Positions 43,992 to 53,684 are shown, numbered from the stretch's first letter. The stretch is DNA of 64,000 nt from Planctomycetaceae bacterium (GCA_012719125.1 JAAYAY010000237.1:1-64000); one strand, 5' to 3'. Made by a program: numbers and translations. Notes: a model not told the origin generated them from the sequence alone.

Positions 43992-45449
43992 TCACCGGGC
44001 CCCAAACCGGATATTGCGAATGTGGTCGCCAATCGTCACATCGGGCGAGTCGGCGGTCGCAACTTCTCCGAACCGGACAACGTTCTCGAACGTCAGATCC
44101 TCGACCGTATGTTCCGCATCGTATCCGACCACGCGGATCTCCCCGCGAAAGTTCTCCTGCCTGCCGGTCACAGAGATGTCTTTGAACACGCATTCGGAGA
44201 GACGGCCCGCGCGGGTGTACTTCCTGCCCGACACGGCACAGACCATCGGCCTGGCCAGGACCAGCACCATATCACCCCCGTCGGCGTTGATCCGAAAGTT
44301 CTCGAAACGCATCCGCCGCATCACCATGTCGTCGCTCGGCTGCAGGAAGAAGACGGCATGAGCCCAGAACTCCTCCGGCTTCCGGTACTTGGGGCTGTAA
44401 TGGAGCACGTCGATGTCGCGGGCCGTGAGGTCCTGCATCACCTCCGTTTCGCACTCGTATCCGATCCGGAAGACGTTGGCCAGATCCGTCCAGAACTCGC
44501 ACGCCTCGATCGTCATTTTCTCGCATGCCTTGCGGTCGTGCCCGGTCAGCCCCTTGATCGCGATGCAATCGTCCTGGGTGCGGAGGAAGCAGTTCCGGAT
44601 CGTAACGTCGCATGAGTTGACCAAGTCGATCCCGTCGTCGTTCAGCACCCGCGACCCGCAAATCTTGACGTTATCGATCACCACGCCGTCGCACCCATTC
44701 GGAACCAGCGCCCAGGTCCAGGAACCGCGCAAGATCACGTCGCGGACGACGAGGTTCTTGCACGACGTCATGTCCAGCATAAAGCGTCCCGGCCCCTTGA
44801 GATGCGGATACTCGCTCCCGTCGAGGATGCCGCGGCCACGCACCGTGATGTTCTCACCCTCCGCCCGCACGGCCCCCTTAACGACCGCCCCGCCGGCCAG
44901 GTACAGCGTCTGGTTGTCGGTCAATCGGATGTTCACCGGGTTGTGAATCCCGGGTCCGAAATAGACCACGTTCGGATCGCCCGGCTTCGGCGGATCGGTC
45001 TCCAGTGGATTGGCGAACAACAATAGCGGGCTGTTCCGCCCGTCGCGCTCGATCGCGATACGAAACGGTCTACTCGCCGTGAACGTCAGGGCGTTCGGCT
45101 TCTCCAGCGTGGGCCGGATCCCGAATCGCTCGGGCAGAATGCTCGCCCCTTCGAGCGACTGGGGCGACGTCACGCGTACGGTGACTTCGCCCGAAGAATC
45201 GAAGGAGGCGAAATAGTATCTCTTGTCGAAGAATTCCGTCTCCGCTCGATAGACGTCGACGGGCTTACCGTCGACCTCCACGCGGTAATCCTCCGTCGCC
45301 GCCTCGCCTGCAGGGGCGGGATAGGTGACCACCCGGCTCTCGGAATCGGCACGCGCTCTCACGGCCCCCAGGCCGATGAAGAGAACCATGCCCCAACAGA
45401 AATAGCCGAGCCACTGCCGGCACGTTGTCCTGTTACCCGTTTCGCTCAT
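43992..45449 (-). CDS. Exported GH28-like parallel beta-helix glycosidase
   Basis: ATG 45449 gives 485 residues with a signal peptide near residues 12-35 (WLGYFCWGMVLFIGLGAVRA). The central part is a right-handed beta-helix with repeats such as ITVRGRGILDG and LVVRDVILRGSWTWAL, then LNDDGIDLV and TQDDCIAIKG, the Asp-rich motifs of GH28 polygalacturonases (NDDGID and DDCIAIK). Pectin or another uronic-acid polymer is a likely substrate class. The upstream gap contains a dispersed repeat (45584-45674). Confidence 0.8.
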   Translation of the reverse strand: MSETGNRTTCRQWLGYFCWGMVLFIGLGAVRARADSESRVVTYPAPAGEAATEDYRVEVDGKPVDVYRAETEFFDKRYYFASFDSSGEVTVRVTSPQSLEGASILPERFGIRPTLEKPNALTFTASRPFRIAIERDGRNSPLLLFANPLETDPPKPGDPNVVYFGPGIHNPVNIRLTDNQTLYLAGGAVVKGAVRAEGENITVRGRGILDGSEYPHLKGPGRFMLDMTSCKNLVVRDVILRGSWTWALVPNGCDGVVIDNVKICGSRVLNDDGIDLVNSCDVTIRNCFLRTQDDCIAIKGLTGHDRKACEKMTIEACEFWTDLANVFRIGYECETEVMQDLTARDIDVLHYSPKYRKPEEFWAHAVFFLQPSDDMVMRRMRFENFRINADGGDMVLVLARPMVCAVSGRKYTRAGRLSECVFKDISVTGRQENFRGEIRVVGYDAEHTVEDLTFENVVRFGEVATADSPDVTIGDHIRNIRFGAR

Positions 45450-45583
45450 GATGCACCTCGTATCGTGTTCACTTGTCCCGCCAAGGATTCTTTCAGGCGT
45501 TCTTTCCGGGAAGGCGGGAATCCAGACCGCCTGCCAATGTAGCGATCGTGCAGGAGAACTGCAAAGTCCTCTTGTGGCAAGAA

Positions 45584-45674
45584 AAAGTAGCAGGCACTCT
45601 CCGAACGCCGCTGGCGGGAAATCGGGGTTTCCGGCAGTTCTGCGGACGGCACGGCGGAGCGTGCCTGCTACTTT
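45584..45674. repeat. 91-bp inverted-repeat element in a divergent intergenic region
   Basis: AAAGTAGCAGGCAC at 45584-45597 is exactly reverse-complemented by GTGCCTGCTACTTT at 45661-45674; the match extends 6 more bases with one mismatch (19 of 20). The loop contains a GC-rich stretch with further local symmetry (GGGAAATCGGGGTTTCCG). The gap 45450-45857 has no gene besides this. AAGTAGCAGGCAC-type repeats recur in planctomycete genomes in my experience. Confidence 0.65.
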
Positions 45675-45857
45675 GCCGTTCCCCTGGCGATCGTGGCGCG
45701 TTCTTGACAACGCTTCGCGCATGATTCAAGCTCGAAGCGGTCTCTGCGGCAGGGGCGTCGCAACGCCGGATAGCTCGGGGCCGCTCATGTGAGGAAAATC
45801 GTCGCCGACAGTCCGGCACCTCGTGACGGTGATCGAATTCTGCAGAAAGGAACATCC

Positions 45858-47825
45858 GTGATTAGCCACGCGAAAAGTCTCGTTGCTTCGTTGCTCGCCG
45901 GTTGGTCGATCCTCGCTCTGGCTGCCCCGGCGGCGGCTGAGGATTCGAAACTCCAGCGGCTCAAGTACAACCACCCCGGCCTGGCGGTCGATCTGGGGGC
46001 TGGGCTTTGGGCATGGCCCTTGCCGATGGACGTCAACGGCGACGGGCGGATCGATATGATCGTCAATGAGGAGGACGTGCCCTACAACGGCGTGTACGTT
46101 TTCGAGCATCCCGGCACGAACGACAAGCTGCCGGTCTTCAAGCCGGCCCGGCGGCTCAGCGACGGCATGATCAACGCCCAAGTGAGCTACGTCGACGGCA
46201 AACCGCACGTGCTCACTCCGGGCCGCGAGTATCCCGACTTCATCCATACCGGGCTCTCCCAACCGGTCGATCTGCCGCTGGTCCCGAACGTGCATCCGAA
46301 CAAGATACGAGGGAACATGTGGCGCTACGTCGATTTCGACGGCGACAACAAGACCGACCTGGTGATCGGTATCGACGACTGGACCGAGTACGGAGAACCG
46401 TGGACGGGGTACAACGCCTACGATGCGGCCGGAAAATGGCTCCGCGGCCCCTTGCGAGGCCAAATGTATGTGGCCAGAAATCTCGGCACCAATGAGGAGC
46501 CGAAGTATGCCGCCCCCTTCCGGCTGGCCGACCGGCAGGGCAACATTCTGGAGACCTACGGCTGGCCGTCGCCCTGCGTGGCCGACTGGGACGGCGACGG
46601 CGACCTCGACATCCTGTGCGGTGAGTTCTTGAATCGTTTCACCTATTTCCAGAATGTAGGCACGCGCCAGAACCCCCAATACGCCGGCGGGATCCGAGTG
46701 AAACAGGCAAACGGCGAACTCCTGGAGATGGACATGCAGATGATCACGCCGGTCGCCCTGGATTGGGACCGCGACGGTGATCTGGATCTCGTCTGCGGCG
46801 AAGAGAATGGCCGGATCGCGCTCATCGAGAATACTGGCCGTCTGGGCGATTCCATGCCGCTGTTTCGGGCCCCGGTCTACTTCCAGCAGGAGGCCGACGA
46901 GTTGAAGTGCGGGGCACTGGCCACGCCGTGCGGAGTGGATTGGGACTCCGACGGCGACTGGGATCTCGTGTGCGGCAACTCAGCCGGGTACATCATGTTC
47001 TTCGAGAACCTGAGCGGCCCCGGCGTGGAACATCCCAAGTGGGCCGCCCCGGTCCGTCTCCAGGCGGACGGCAAGACCATCCGCATTCAGGCGGGCGAGA
47101 AGGGCTCGATCCAGGGACCGACGGAGGCCTGCTTTGGCTACACCGTCCAGACCGTGAGCGACTGGGACGGCGACGGACTGCTCGACATCCTGGCCAACTC
47201 GATCTGGGGGCAAGTCATCTGGTTCAAGAACGTCGGCACGGCCGCTCGGCCACAGCTTGCCGCCGCCCAGCCGGTCGAGGTCGAGTGGGAAGGGCCGCAA
47301 CCGGCGCTCGACTGGGGTTGGATGCGTCCCGAGGGAAAAGGGCTTCTCACCCAGTGGCGAACCACGCCGGTCACGGTCGACTGGAACAAGGACGGGCTGA
47401 CGGACCTGGTGATGCTCGACCAGGAAGGCTACCTGGCTCTGTTCCTGCGCGAGAAAGCCGGCGGTGCCTTGAAGCTCCTTCCACCCAAGCGAGTGTTCTA
47501 CTCTTCCGACGGCAAGCCGCTCCAGCTCAATCCGAAGAAGGCCGGCGCCAGCGGCCGGCGAAAACTGTGCGTTGCCGATCTCGACGGCGACGGAGCCCTC
47601 GACTTCCTTGTCAACAGTTCCAACGCCACGTGGCTGCGCCAGCAGGAATGCCGCGACGGCAAGTGGTATTTCGAAGACCGCGGAGCCGTCGATCCACGCC
47701 GGCTCGCCGGTCACACTACCTGCCCCACGGTGGTGGATTTCGACGACAACGGCATCCCGGACATCCTGATCGGGGCCGAAGACGGGCATTTCTATTACCT
47801 GCGCAATCCACGCGCCGAGCAATAG
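45858..47825 (+). CDS. Exported FG-GAP/VCBS-repeat propeller protein
   Basis: GTG 45858, preceded by AAAGGAAC, gives 655 residues with the signal VISHAKSLVASLLAGWSILA. Repeated calcium-binding loops of the form DxDxDGxxD are evident: DVNGDGRIDMIV, DFDGDNKTDLVI, DWDGDGDLDILC, DWDRDGDLDLVC, DWDSDGDWDLVC, DWDGDGLLDILA and DLDGDGALDFLV. Seven such blades make an integrin-like propeller. No catalytic domain is attached; a role in extracellular binding is likely. Confidence 0.85.
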   Translation: MISHAKSLVASLLAGWSILALAAPAAAEDSKLQRLKYNHPGLAVDLGAGLWAWPLPMDVNGDGRIDMIVNEEDVPYNGVYVFEHPGTNDKLPVFKPARRLSDGMINAQVSYVDGKPHVLTPGREYPDFIHTGLSQPVDLPLVPNVHPNKIRGNMWRYVDFDGDNKTDLVIGIDDWTEYGEPWTGYNAYDAAGKWLRGPLRGQMYVARNLGTNEEPKYAAPFRLADRQGNILETYGWPSPCVADWDGDGDLDILCGEFLNRFTYFQNVGTRQNPQYAGGIRVKQANGELLEMDMQMITPVALDWDRDGDLDLVCGEENGRIALIENTGRLGDSMPLFRAPVYFQQEADELKCGALATPCGVDWDSDGDWDLVCGNSAGYIMFFENLSGPGVEHPKWAAPVRLQADGKTIRIQAGEKGSIQGPTEACFGYTVQTVSDWDGDGLLDILANSIWGQVIWFKNVGTAARPQLAAAQPVEVEWEGPQPALDWGWMRPEGKGLLTQWRTTPVTVDWNKDGLTDLVMLDQEGYLALFLREKAGGALKLLPPKRVFYSSDGKPLQLNPKKAGASGRRKLCVADLDGDGALDFLVNSSNATWLRQQECRDGKWYFEDRGAVDPRRLAGHTTCPTVVDFDDNGIPDILIGAEDGHFYYLRNPRAEQ

Positions 47826-47981
47826 ACGGGTCGCGGCTGCTTCACGGGGTCGACAACATGTATGAGCTGGGCATCTGTCGCTTGACGCCGTGGGAAGCTA
47901 TGAACCACAATAGGGACACTTCCCCTCCACGTCGGTTCCAGAAACCTGGGCAATCTTGTTCTTCCCAAGAGGTGAACGATC

Positions 47982-48764
47982 ATGATCTCGACCTGCCGTG
48001 CCGTTGTCTCCGGGTTGTGTCTGGCGGCAGTTCTGGGGGCGGCCACGTCGGTGGCAGCCGCAGAGCAGGAATCGCTCAAGCCGGTCGTGCCGCTCGATCC
48101 GGCCAGGCAATTCGAACACATCGGCATCTTTACGGACGAGAAGAAGCCCGACGAGCGATTCGTGGCGGCGACCAAGGTCTGGGTTACCGACTTCCAGAAA
48201 CATCCGTACCGCGTCGAATGGCTGCGGGCAGACCGACCCTTCAGGGGGCCCAATCCCCACATCGCATTTCGCGTCGAGAGCATTGAGAAGGCAGCCGAGG
48301 CCGCCAAGGACCTTACCTGTGTATCGAAGCCGTTCGACGCGGGCATTGCCCGGGTCGCTTTCTATCGCACCGGCGACGGCGCGACCGTCGAATTCATGGA
48401 ATACCCCAGCGAAACCGCGAAGGAGCCTTCTATGTCTTTGCAGTTTGACCACATCGGCCTCATCACCACCGAGAAAAAGCCCGACGAAACCTATGTTGCG
48501 GCAACCAAGGTCTGGGTCACCGACATCCCGTCGCATCCCTACCGGGTGGAGTGGTTGCGATTCGAGCCGGATAGTCCGGTCACGGGACCGGTGCGTGAGA
48601 AGCCGCACGTCGCCTTCCGCGTTGACAACATCGCCGAAGCGGCCAAGGGGTTGAAGGTGCTGATCGAGCCGTTCGACGCGGGCATCGCCCGGGTCGGCTT
48701 CTATGAGACCGGCGACGGCGCGGTCGTCGAGTTCATGGAGTACTACAAGAAGCCAAAAGAGTAG
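47982..48764 (+). CDS. Exported protein with tandemly duplicated VOC-like domain
   Basis: ATG 47982 gives 260 residues. The signal is MISTCRAVVSGLCLAAVLGA. Two copies of a roughly 105-residue VOC-like unit follow: HIGIFTDEKKPDERFVAATK and HIGLITTEKKPDETYVAATK begin them, and both end in PFDAGIARVxFYxTGDGAxVEFMEY. Copy 2 starts at an internal ATG (48432) with AAGGAG (48420-48425) six bases upstream, so a separate cytosolic one-domain product could be made. VOC proteins bind metal and catalyse isomerisation or dioxygenation; the expected His/Glu ligands (H in FxHIG, E in VEFME) are in both copies. Confidence 0.75.
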   Translation: MISTCRAVVSGLCLAAVLGAATSVAAAEQESLKPVVPLDPARQFEHIGIFTDEKKPDERFVAATKVWVTDFQKHPYRVEWLRADRPFRGPNPHIAFRVESIEKAAEAAKDLTCVSKPFDAGIARVAFYRTGDGATVEFMEYPSETAKEPSMSLQFDHIGLITTEKKPDETYVAATKVWVTDIPSHPYRVEWLRFEPDSPVTGPVREKPHVAFRVDNIAEAAKGLKVLIEPFDAGIARVGFYETGDGAVVEFMEYYKKPKE

Positions 48765-48773
48765 ATCCGTCCC

Positions 48774-51700
48774 ATGAAGGACATCAAGCGAGGATCGTGG
48801 ATCGCTGTTCTCTGCTGGGCGGCGTGGGCCTTGGCCGGGGCAAACGGATCGAAGGGGCGGGCTGCGGACTGGCCGACCCACCAGGGCAATAGCCAGCGTA
48901 ACGCAGTCACGGAGGAACGGCTCTCGCTGCCGCTCTCGCCGGTCTGGGTACACCAACCACGGTACGCGCCCGAGCCGGCCTGGCCGCCGCCGGCAAAACA
49001 GGATTTCTGGCACGAAGAGTCGAACCTGGCGCCTCGCGTCGATTTCGACCTGGCCTACCACGTGGCCGTCGCCGGCGACTCGCTCTTCTACGGTTCCCCC
49101 GCCGAACACGCGGTCCACTGCCTCGACGCTGGCTCGGGCGCCCTTCGCTGGTCCTTCTTCACCGAGGGGCCCGTGCGATTCGCCCCAGTGGTGCGCGACG
49201 GCAAGGTCTATTTCGGCTCCGACGACGGCAACGTGTACTGCCTCAAAGCCGCCGGCGGCGAACTGGTGTGGAAGTATCGACCCGCCTCGGATGACCGCCG
49301 CTTGCCGGGCAATGGCCACATGATCTCCTTATGGCCCGTTCGCACAGGCCTGGTGATCGAGGACCAGACGGTCTATGGGGGAGCCGGGCTGTTCCCGGAC
49401 CATGGCGTCTACCTGTTCGCGCTCGAGGCCGACACAGGAAAGGAGGTCTGGAAGCGATCCATCCCTCAACCCGCCCAGGGATATCTTGCCGCCGATGCGG
49501 GGGCCCTCTGGGTCCCCAGCGGCCGGACGGGCATGATGGCGGTCGCGCTCCGGGACGGGAAGGACGTCGGTTCGATCGACACCTGCGGCACCTACCTGGT
49601 GGCCACGCAAGGCCGGGTGTTCTGCGAAAGCAGCCGCTACCAGCGGCACCTGCTGATCCGGGGCGCACTGGCCCGCCCGGACCATTTCGTGACCGTCCAA
49701 GAAGAAACCGCCTACTTCCAGGGGCCGCGCGAGATCGCCGCACGGACGCTGGCCCCCTACGTCCAGCGAACGACCGAGTTGGCCAGGCAGCGCAGCCGTC
49801 ACAAGCAACTGTCCGAGGAGTTGAAGAAGGCCGGCACTCGCGATCCGGCCAAGGCCGCTGCACTCTTAGCCCAGCTCGATACGCTGCAGAAGACGATTGT
49901 GGACCTCGAAGACCAGGTGGAAAACAAGTCCCATCTCTGGCGACGCAAAGACGCGCCCGCCCACTCGTTTGTGCTGGCGGGCGACACGCTTTTCTGCGGA
50001 CGAGACGGACGCGTTACCGCCGCGCGGACCGGCGACGGTGCCGAAGCCTGGACGGCGAAGGTTGCCGGCCGGGCCTACGGGCTGGCCGTTGCGCAAGGCC
50101 GGCTGTTCGTATCCACCGATGAGGGCAGCATCTACTGCTTCGAGTCCGGCCAGCCCGCCCCGCTGCAAACCGTGACGGCGCCGGCACCCACTTCACCATA
50201 TTCCCACGATGACCTCGGCGCCGCGTACGCCGCGGCAGCAGAGACGATCCTCGGCCAGACGCCCGATCGCAAAGGGTATGCGCTGGTTCTGGATTGCGGC
50301 GAGGGACGGCTGGCCTACGAGATCGCCAAACGATCGGAGTTCCGCGTCGTGGGCGTCGAGGCCGACGCGGCCAAGGCCGCCCGCGCCCGAGAGGCCCTGG
50401 CCAAAGCCGGACTCCTTGGCCGGGTCAGCGTGCATCACATCCCCAAGGGGAAGCTGCCCTATCCCCAGTACTTCGCCAACCTGGTTGTGTCGGACGGTGC
50501 GGTTGTCTCCGGCGAGTTGCCGATGGATTGGTCCGAGATTCTGCGGGTGCTGCGGCCCTACGGGGGCGTGGCCATGTTCGGCGGCCCGCGGCTGACGACG
50601 GCGGCGGCCGAGGAGACGCTCCGCGCCGCGGCGGTCGAGGGGGGCCGGGTTCTTTCCGACCGCGGCGCTTGGGTGGCGGTGCGGCGCGGGCCCCTGGCCG
50701 GGGCCGGCGAGTGGACCCACCAATATGCCGACCCGGCCAATACGACGTGCAGCGGCGACACCCTCGTCCGCGGCAGAATGACGCCGCTATGGTTCGGCCA
50801 GCCCGGCCCTCGCGACATGATCGACCGCCACAACCGCACCATGGCGCCGCTGTGGAAAAACGGGCGACTGTTCGTACCGGCCAACGAGCGGGTGATCGCC
50901 TTGGACGCCTATAACGGCACCCGGCTCTGGGAGGTCGACGTGCCGGGCTCGCGGCGTTTGGGGGTGATGAAAGACGCGGCCCACATGGCCCTGGCCGACG
51001 ATCTTCTCTACATCGCGGTGGCCGACGCCTGCTGGGGGCTGAACGTCGCCACCGGCCGGCGGGAGGTCGTACTCCAGTCGCCACCGCCTGAAGGAAGTGG
51101 AAAGTACCAGTGGGGCTACGTCGCCGTCGTCGGGGACCGGATCTTCGGCAGCATCCAGAAATCGGGCGCCTCGCTCAACAGGCAGGGCAACATGTGCCCC
51201 ATCCTGGAAGGCGACTTCCGCCAGATCATCCTGAGCGAGGAACTGTTCAGCCTCGACCGCCGGACGGGTCAGACCAAATGGCGCTATGCAGGGGCGATCC
51301 CCAACAGCGCCGTCGGCCTGGGCAAGGGCCGGATCTACTTCCTCGAAGCTCGCGACGGAGCGCCGGCCGCCAGAAGCCTCGATGGCCGCATCCGCATCGA
51401 CCAGCTCTTCAGCGGTCCCACCTTCCTGGTCGCCCTCGACGCGGAATCCGGCCGGAAGGTCTGGGAGATCCCGCTCAGACTGCCGTTTCAGCACATCGTC
51501 TACCTCTGCTATGCGCCGGCCACCGACGCCGTTCTCCTCAGCGGCACGTTTAACGGCAAGGTCGGCGCGGAAGACCATGTCTTCTACGGCCTCCGCACGT
51601 TCCGATCCGACACAGGCGTCCTCCTGTGGGAGCAGGATATCGCCGCAGGGATCATCAACGGGACCCACGGCGAGCAATGGCAGCACCCGGTGATCCTCGA

Positions 51701-52022
51701 CGGCGAGGTCCTCACGAAGTACTTCGAGTGCGACTTGCGGACCGGCAATACCCTGCCGAGCCGCGCGTTCAGCCCGGGTGGCGGATGCGGGACGCTGTCG
51801 GGCTCGGCCTCGGCAATCTTCCTCCGCGGCGGAAACCCGCACATGTTCGACCTGCAGAGCGGCACCGGAGCGGCACTCAACCACGTGAGCCGCCCGGGCT
51901 GCTTCGTCAACATCATTCCCGCCGGCGGGATCATCTCCATCCCCGAGTCCAGCTCGGGGTGCACCTGCAGCTATCCCCTCCAGGCGTCCTTCGCCTATGT
52001 GCCGACGGAGATTGCCCAGTGA
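48774..52022 (+). CDS. Exported PQQ-like propeller with inserted methyltransferase-like domain
   Basis: The 1082-residue protein has a signal peptide (MKDIKRGSWIAVLCWAAWAL, cleavage near 30). Residues about 90-300 and 400-460 show PQQ-type blades (VHCLDAGSGALRWSF, VYCLKAAGGELVWKY, TAARTGDGAEAWTAK). A helical stretch lies at 333-385. Residues about 485-640 have a Rossmann methyltransferase pattern: LVLDCGEGRLAYEIA (504-518), VVGVEAD (525-531) and LRPYGGVAMFGG (593-604). Blades resume from about 650 to the end (VIALDAYNGTRLWEVDV, LVALDAESGRKVWEIPL). The Rossmann unit is inserted into the propeller. Planctomycetes have related proteins, but the role of a SAM-fold outside the cytoplasm is unknown. 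Confidence 0.8.
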   Translation: MKDIKRGSWIAVLCWAAWALAGANGSKGRAADWPTHQGNSQRNAVTEERLSLPLSPVWVHQPRYAPEPAWPPPAKQDFWHEESNLAPRVDFDLAYHVAVAGDSLFYGSPAEHAVHCLDAGSGALRWSFFTEGPVRFAPVVRDGKVYFGSDDGNVYCLKAAGGELVWKYRPASDDRRLPGNGHMISLWPVRTGLVIEDQTVYGGAGLFPDHGVYLFALEADTGKEVWKRSIPQPAQGYLAADAGALWVPSGRTGMMAVALRDGKDVGSIDTCGTYLVATQGRVFCESSRYQRHLLIRGALARPDHFVTVQEETAYFQGPREIAARTLAPYVQRTTELARQRSRHKQLSEELKKAGTRDPAKAAALLAQLDTLQKTIVDLEDQVENKSHLWRRKDAPAHSFVLAGDTLFCGRDGRVTAARTGDGAEAWTAKVAGRAYGLAVAQGRLFVSTDEGSIYCFESGQPAPLQTVTAPAPTSPYSHDDLGAAYAAAAETILGQTPDRKGYALVLDCGEGRLAYEIAKRSEFRVVGVEADAAKAARAREALAKAGLLGRVSVHHIPKGKLPYPQYFANLVVSDGAVVSGELPMDWSEILRVLRPYGGVAMFGGPRLTTAAAEETLRAAAVEGGRVLSDRGAWVAVRRGPLAGAGEWTHQYADPANTTCSGDTLVRGRMTPLWFGQPGPRDMIDRHNRTMAPLWKNGRLFVPANERVIALDAYNGTRLWEVDVPGSRRLGVMKDAAHMALADDLLYIAVADACWGLNVATGRREVVLQSPPPEGSGKYQWGYVAVVGDRIFGSIQKSGASLNRQGNMCPILEGDFRQIILSEELFSLDRRTGQTKWRYAGAIPNSAVGLGKGRIYFLEARDGAPAARSLDGRIRIDQLFSGPTFLVALDAESGRKVWEIPLRLPFQHIVYLCYAPATDAVLLSGTFNGKVGAEDHVFYGLRTFRSDTGVLLWEQDIAAGIINGTHGEQWQHPVILDGEVLTKYFECDLRTGNTLPSRAFSPGGGCGTLSGSASAIFLRGGNPHMFDLQSGTGAALNHVSRPGCFVNIIPAGGIISIPESSSGCTCSYPLQASFAYVPTEIAQ

Positions 52023-52072
52023 ATCAGGCCACTGAACGGTAGTTGGCAAATCCCTCCAGGAATCATGTACGC

Positions 52073-52309
52073 CTATTCGGGAACGGTAACAAGGCTCGCA
52101 AGCAAGTAAAACAACAGAAGCACAATCGCCGCCCAAAACAATAGACGACTGCTCCTGGCCATGGACACGCCAAATAGGACCACTCCCAATACCAAAGATG
52201 TAACGCACATACCGGAATGTCCGCCGGTCCGCCATGCCGCAAGCAACATCGCGAGCAGAGTAGTACACAACAGAATGGCGCGGATGTCAAACTGAATTGG
52301 ACGCGTCAT
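52073..52309 (-). CDS. Small membrane protein
   Basis: ATG 52309 gives 78 residues: MTRPIQFDIRAILLCTTLLA begins a first helix, and two further helices follow (CVTSLVLGVVLFGVSM; LLFWAAIVLLLFYLLASLV). The FDIRAILLCTT start is like the FSLRxLLxxT segment that heads many small planctomycete membrane proteins. The gene lies between the PQQ-like gene (opposite strand) and the deacetylase gene and is on the same strand as the latter, 25 nt behind its stop. Confidence 0.6.
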   Translation of the reverse strand: MTRPIQFDIRAILLCTTLLAMLLAAWRTGGHSGMCVTSLVLGVVLFGVSMARSSRLLFWAAIVLLLFYLLASLVTVPE

Positions 52310-52334
52310 GATCTGCCACATCTTGGACGGGATA

Positions 52335-53684
52335 TCACGGCGATCTCCGCCAACTCAGCCGACTCACCTGAATCTTCCCCAGCGGTGAAGTCTCTACGAC
52401 GATCCGAATGCGGTCCACTTCGGGGCCAACGGTCACCTCGGCCTCATGCTCGCTCCAGGTGGCCCCCAGATCGGCGGCCAGCACCTGCCGAGGCTCACCA
52501 AACCGGTAGCGGTAGTCCTTGTCGATCTCGGTGGATGTCATCGTGACGACAAGTTTGCACGGCTTCCCCTCCGCGCTGCGCGCTCGCAGGCTGAAACGTG
52601 TCGCCCCGGGCTCCGGACCGTAGATCCACGTGGCACCGCCGCTCTCAAACTCGGCGACTAGCCCACCGGCCGTATCGCGGATGTCATCGGAAGCGTAGCG
52701 GCAGCCTTCATAGCCGTCCGGCCGACCGTTCTCATCGTAGTCGCAGAGGAAACCCGGGTTGGCGATCTGTTCCACTTGCTCGTCGAAATACGCGCGCGGA
52801 TGCTGAATGGCCCGAACCGCGTCGGCCATGAGCATCGTCGGCAGATTGTGCCGCCGGACGAACTTGCAGATCTCCTCCACGCCCCAGGCCGTACCGTCTT
52901 CGTCCTTGACCGTGTGCCAAAGCGGAATTACGACCAGCCCCTGCTGGATGCCGTCGGCGATACGCGTCTTCACGCCGGCGATATCGTCCCTGGAGGCATC
53001 GATCGAGTCTCGCCGCGGAATGCTCCCCAGCCCGCCGTAGCCCAGCGAGAAGGGATGGTCCTTGAGATTCCAGTGGATGTTGTACCGCTCCTCCGGCTTG
53101 AGATTCACCCGACCCGCCACGTAGTCGTAGCCGGGCAGCAGGAACTCGTGAAGTTCGCTCGTCCACTGGGAGCCCTTGCCGCCGGGATGATTCCAGCCGC
53201 GGGTGGTGATCCCCAAGTCACGCAGGATCTTGAGCGACTTCTCCGTATGTTCGGCCCACTCGGCCTTCCGGCTCGGATCGCCCCACATGGCCGCGTTGTG
53301 GTCGAGCGTGTGATCGTGAATCTCGTGCCCCGCTTGGTGCATTTCTGCAACCTGATCCGGCGCCAGACTGCCCGACCTGCCGAGATTGCCCGTCACGACG
53401 CCAAAGCTGCCTTTCAATCCGTACTTCTCCAGGATCGGAAAGGCATGAGTGAAGTGGCCGGCCGTGCCGTCGTCGAACTGCAAGACCACGATCCCCATCC
53501 GTCCCGGCCATTTCTTGGCTGGCCCGGCATCCCCCGCCCGCGAAGTCGAGGCCACAACCAGTACTCCAACCACCGCCGCAACGAACGCGGCGGCGAGAGA
53601 TTGTATGGATGTGGTGCCGCGAAGCGCTCTGAGACGGCTAGGAATAGCGGTTCCGTACGGTTCACTTCGGTGACGGGCAAGCAT
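52335..53684 (-). CDS. Exported polysaccharide deacetylase (NodB-type)
   Basis: ATG 53684 has a perfect GGAGGT five bases upstream; the protein is 449 residues with a signal around 25-50 (SLAAAFVAAVVGVLVVASTS). The NodB fold has the metal/acid motif FDDG (D71, D72) and H125-x3-H129 in HDHTLDHN, then GWNHPGG. These residues bind a divalent metal and remove acetyl groups from GlcNAc-type polymers. The last 130 residues form a beta-rich carbohydrate-binding-like domain (VVETSPLGKIQVSRLSWR). Confidence 0.87.
   Translation of the reverse strand: MLARHRSEPYGTAIPSRLRALRGTTSIQSLAAAFVAAVVGVLVVASTSRAGDAGPAKKWPGRMGIVVLQFDDGTAGHFTHAFPILEKYGLKGSFGVVTGNLGRSGSLAPDQVAEMHQAGHEIHDHTLDHNAAMWGDPSRKAEWAEHTEKSLKILRDLGITTRGWNHPGGKGSQWTSELHEFLLPGYDYVAGRVNLKPEERYNIHWNLKDHPFSLGYGGLGSIPRRDSIDASRDDIAGVKTRIADGIQQGLVVIPLWHTVKDEDGTAWGVEEICKFVRRHNLPTMLMADAVRAIQHPRAYFDEQVEQIANPGFLCDYDENGRPDGYEGCRYASDDIRDTAGGLVAEFESGGATWIYGPEPGATRFSLRARSAEGKPCKLVVTMTSTEIDKDYRYRFGEPRQVLAADLGATWSEHEAEVTVGPEVDRIRIVVETSPLGKIQVSRLSWRRSP

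Noticed and set aside
45704-45732. TTGACA as a -35 box before the FG-GAP gene
   Set aside because: No acceptable -10 box lies 15-19 bases downstream.
47898-49319. Minus-strand frame opposite the VOC and PQQ genes
   Set aside because: It covers two clear plus-strand genes with signal peptides and repeats; the antisense product has no features.
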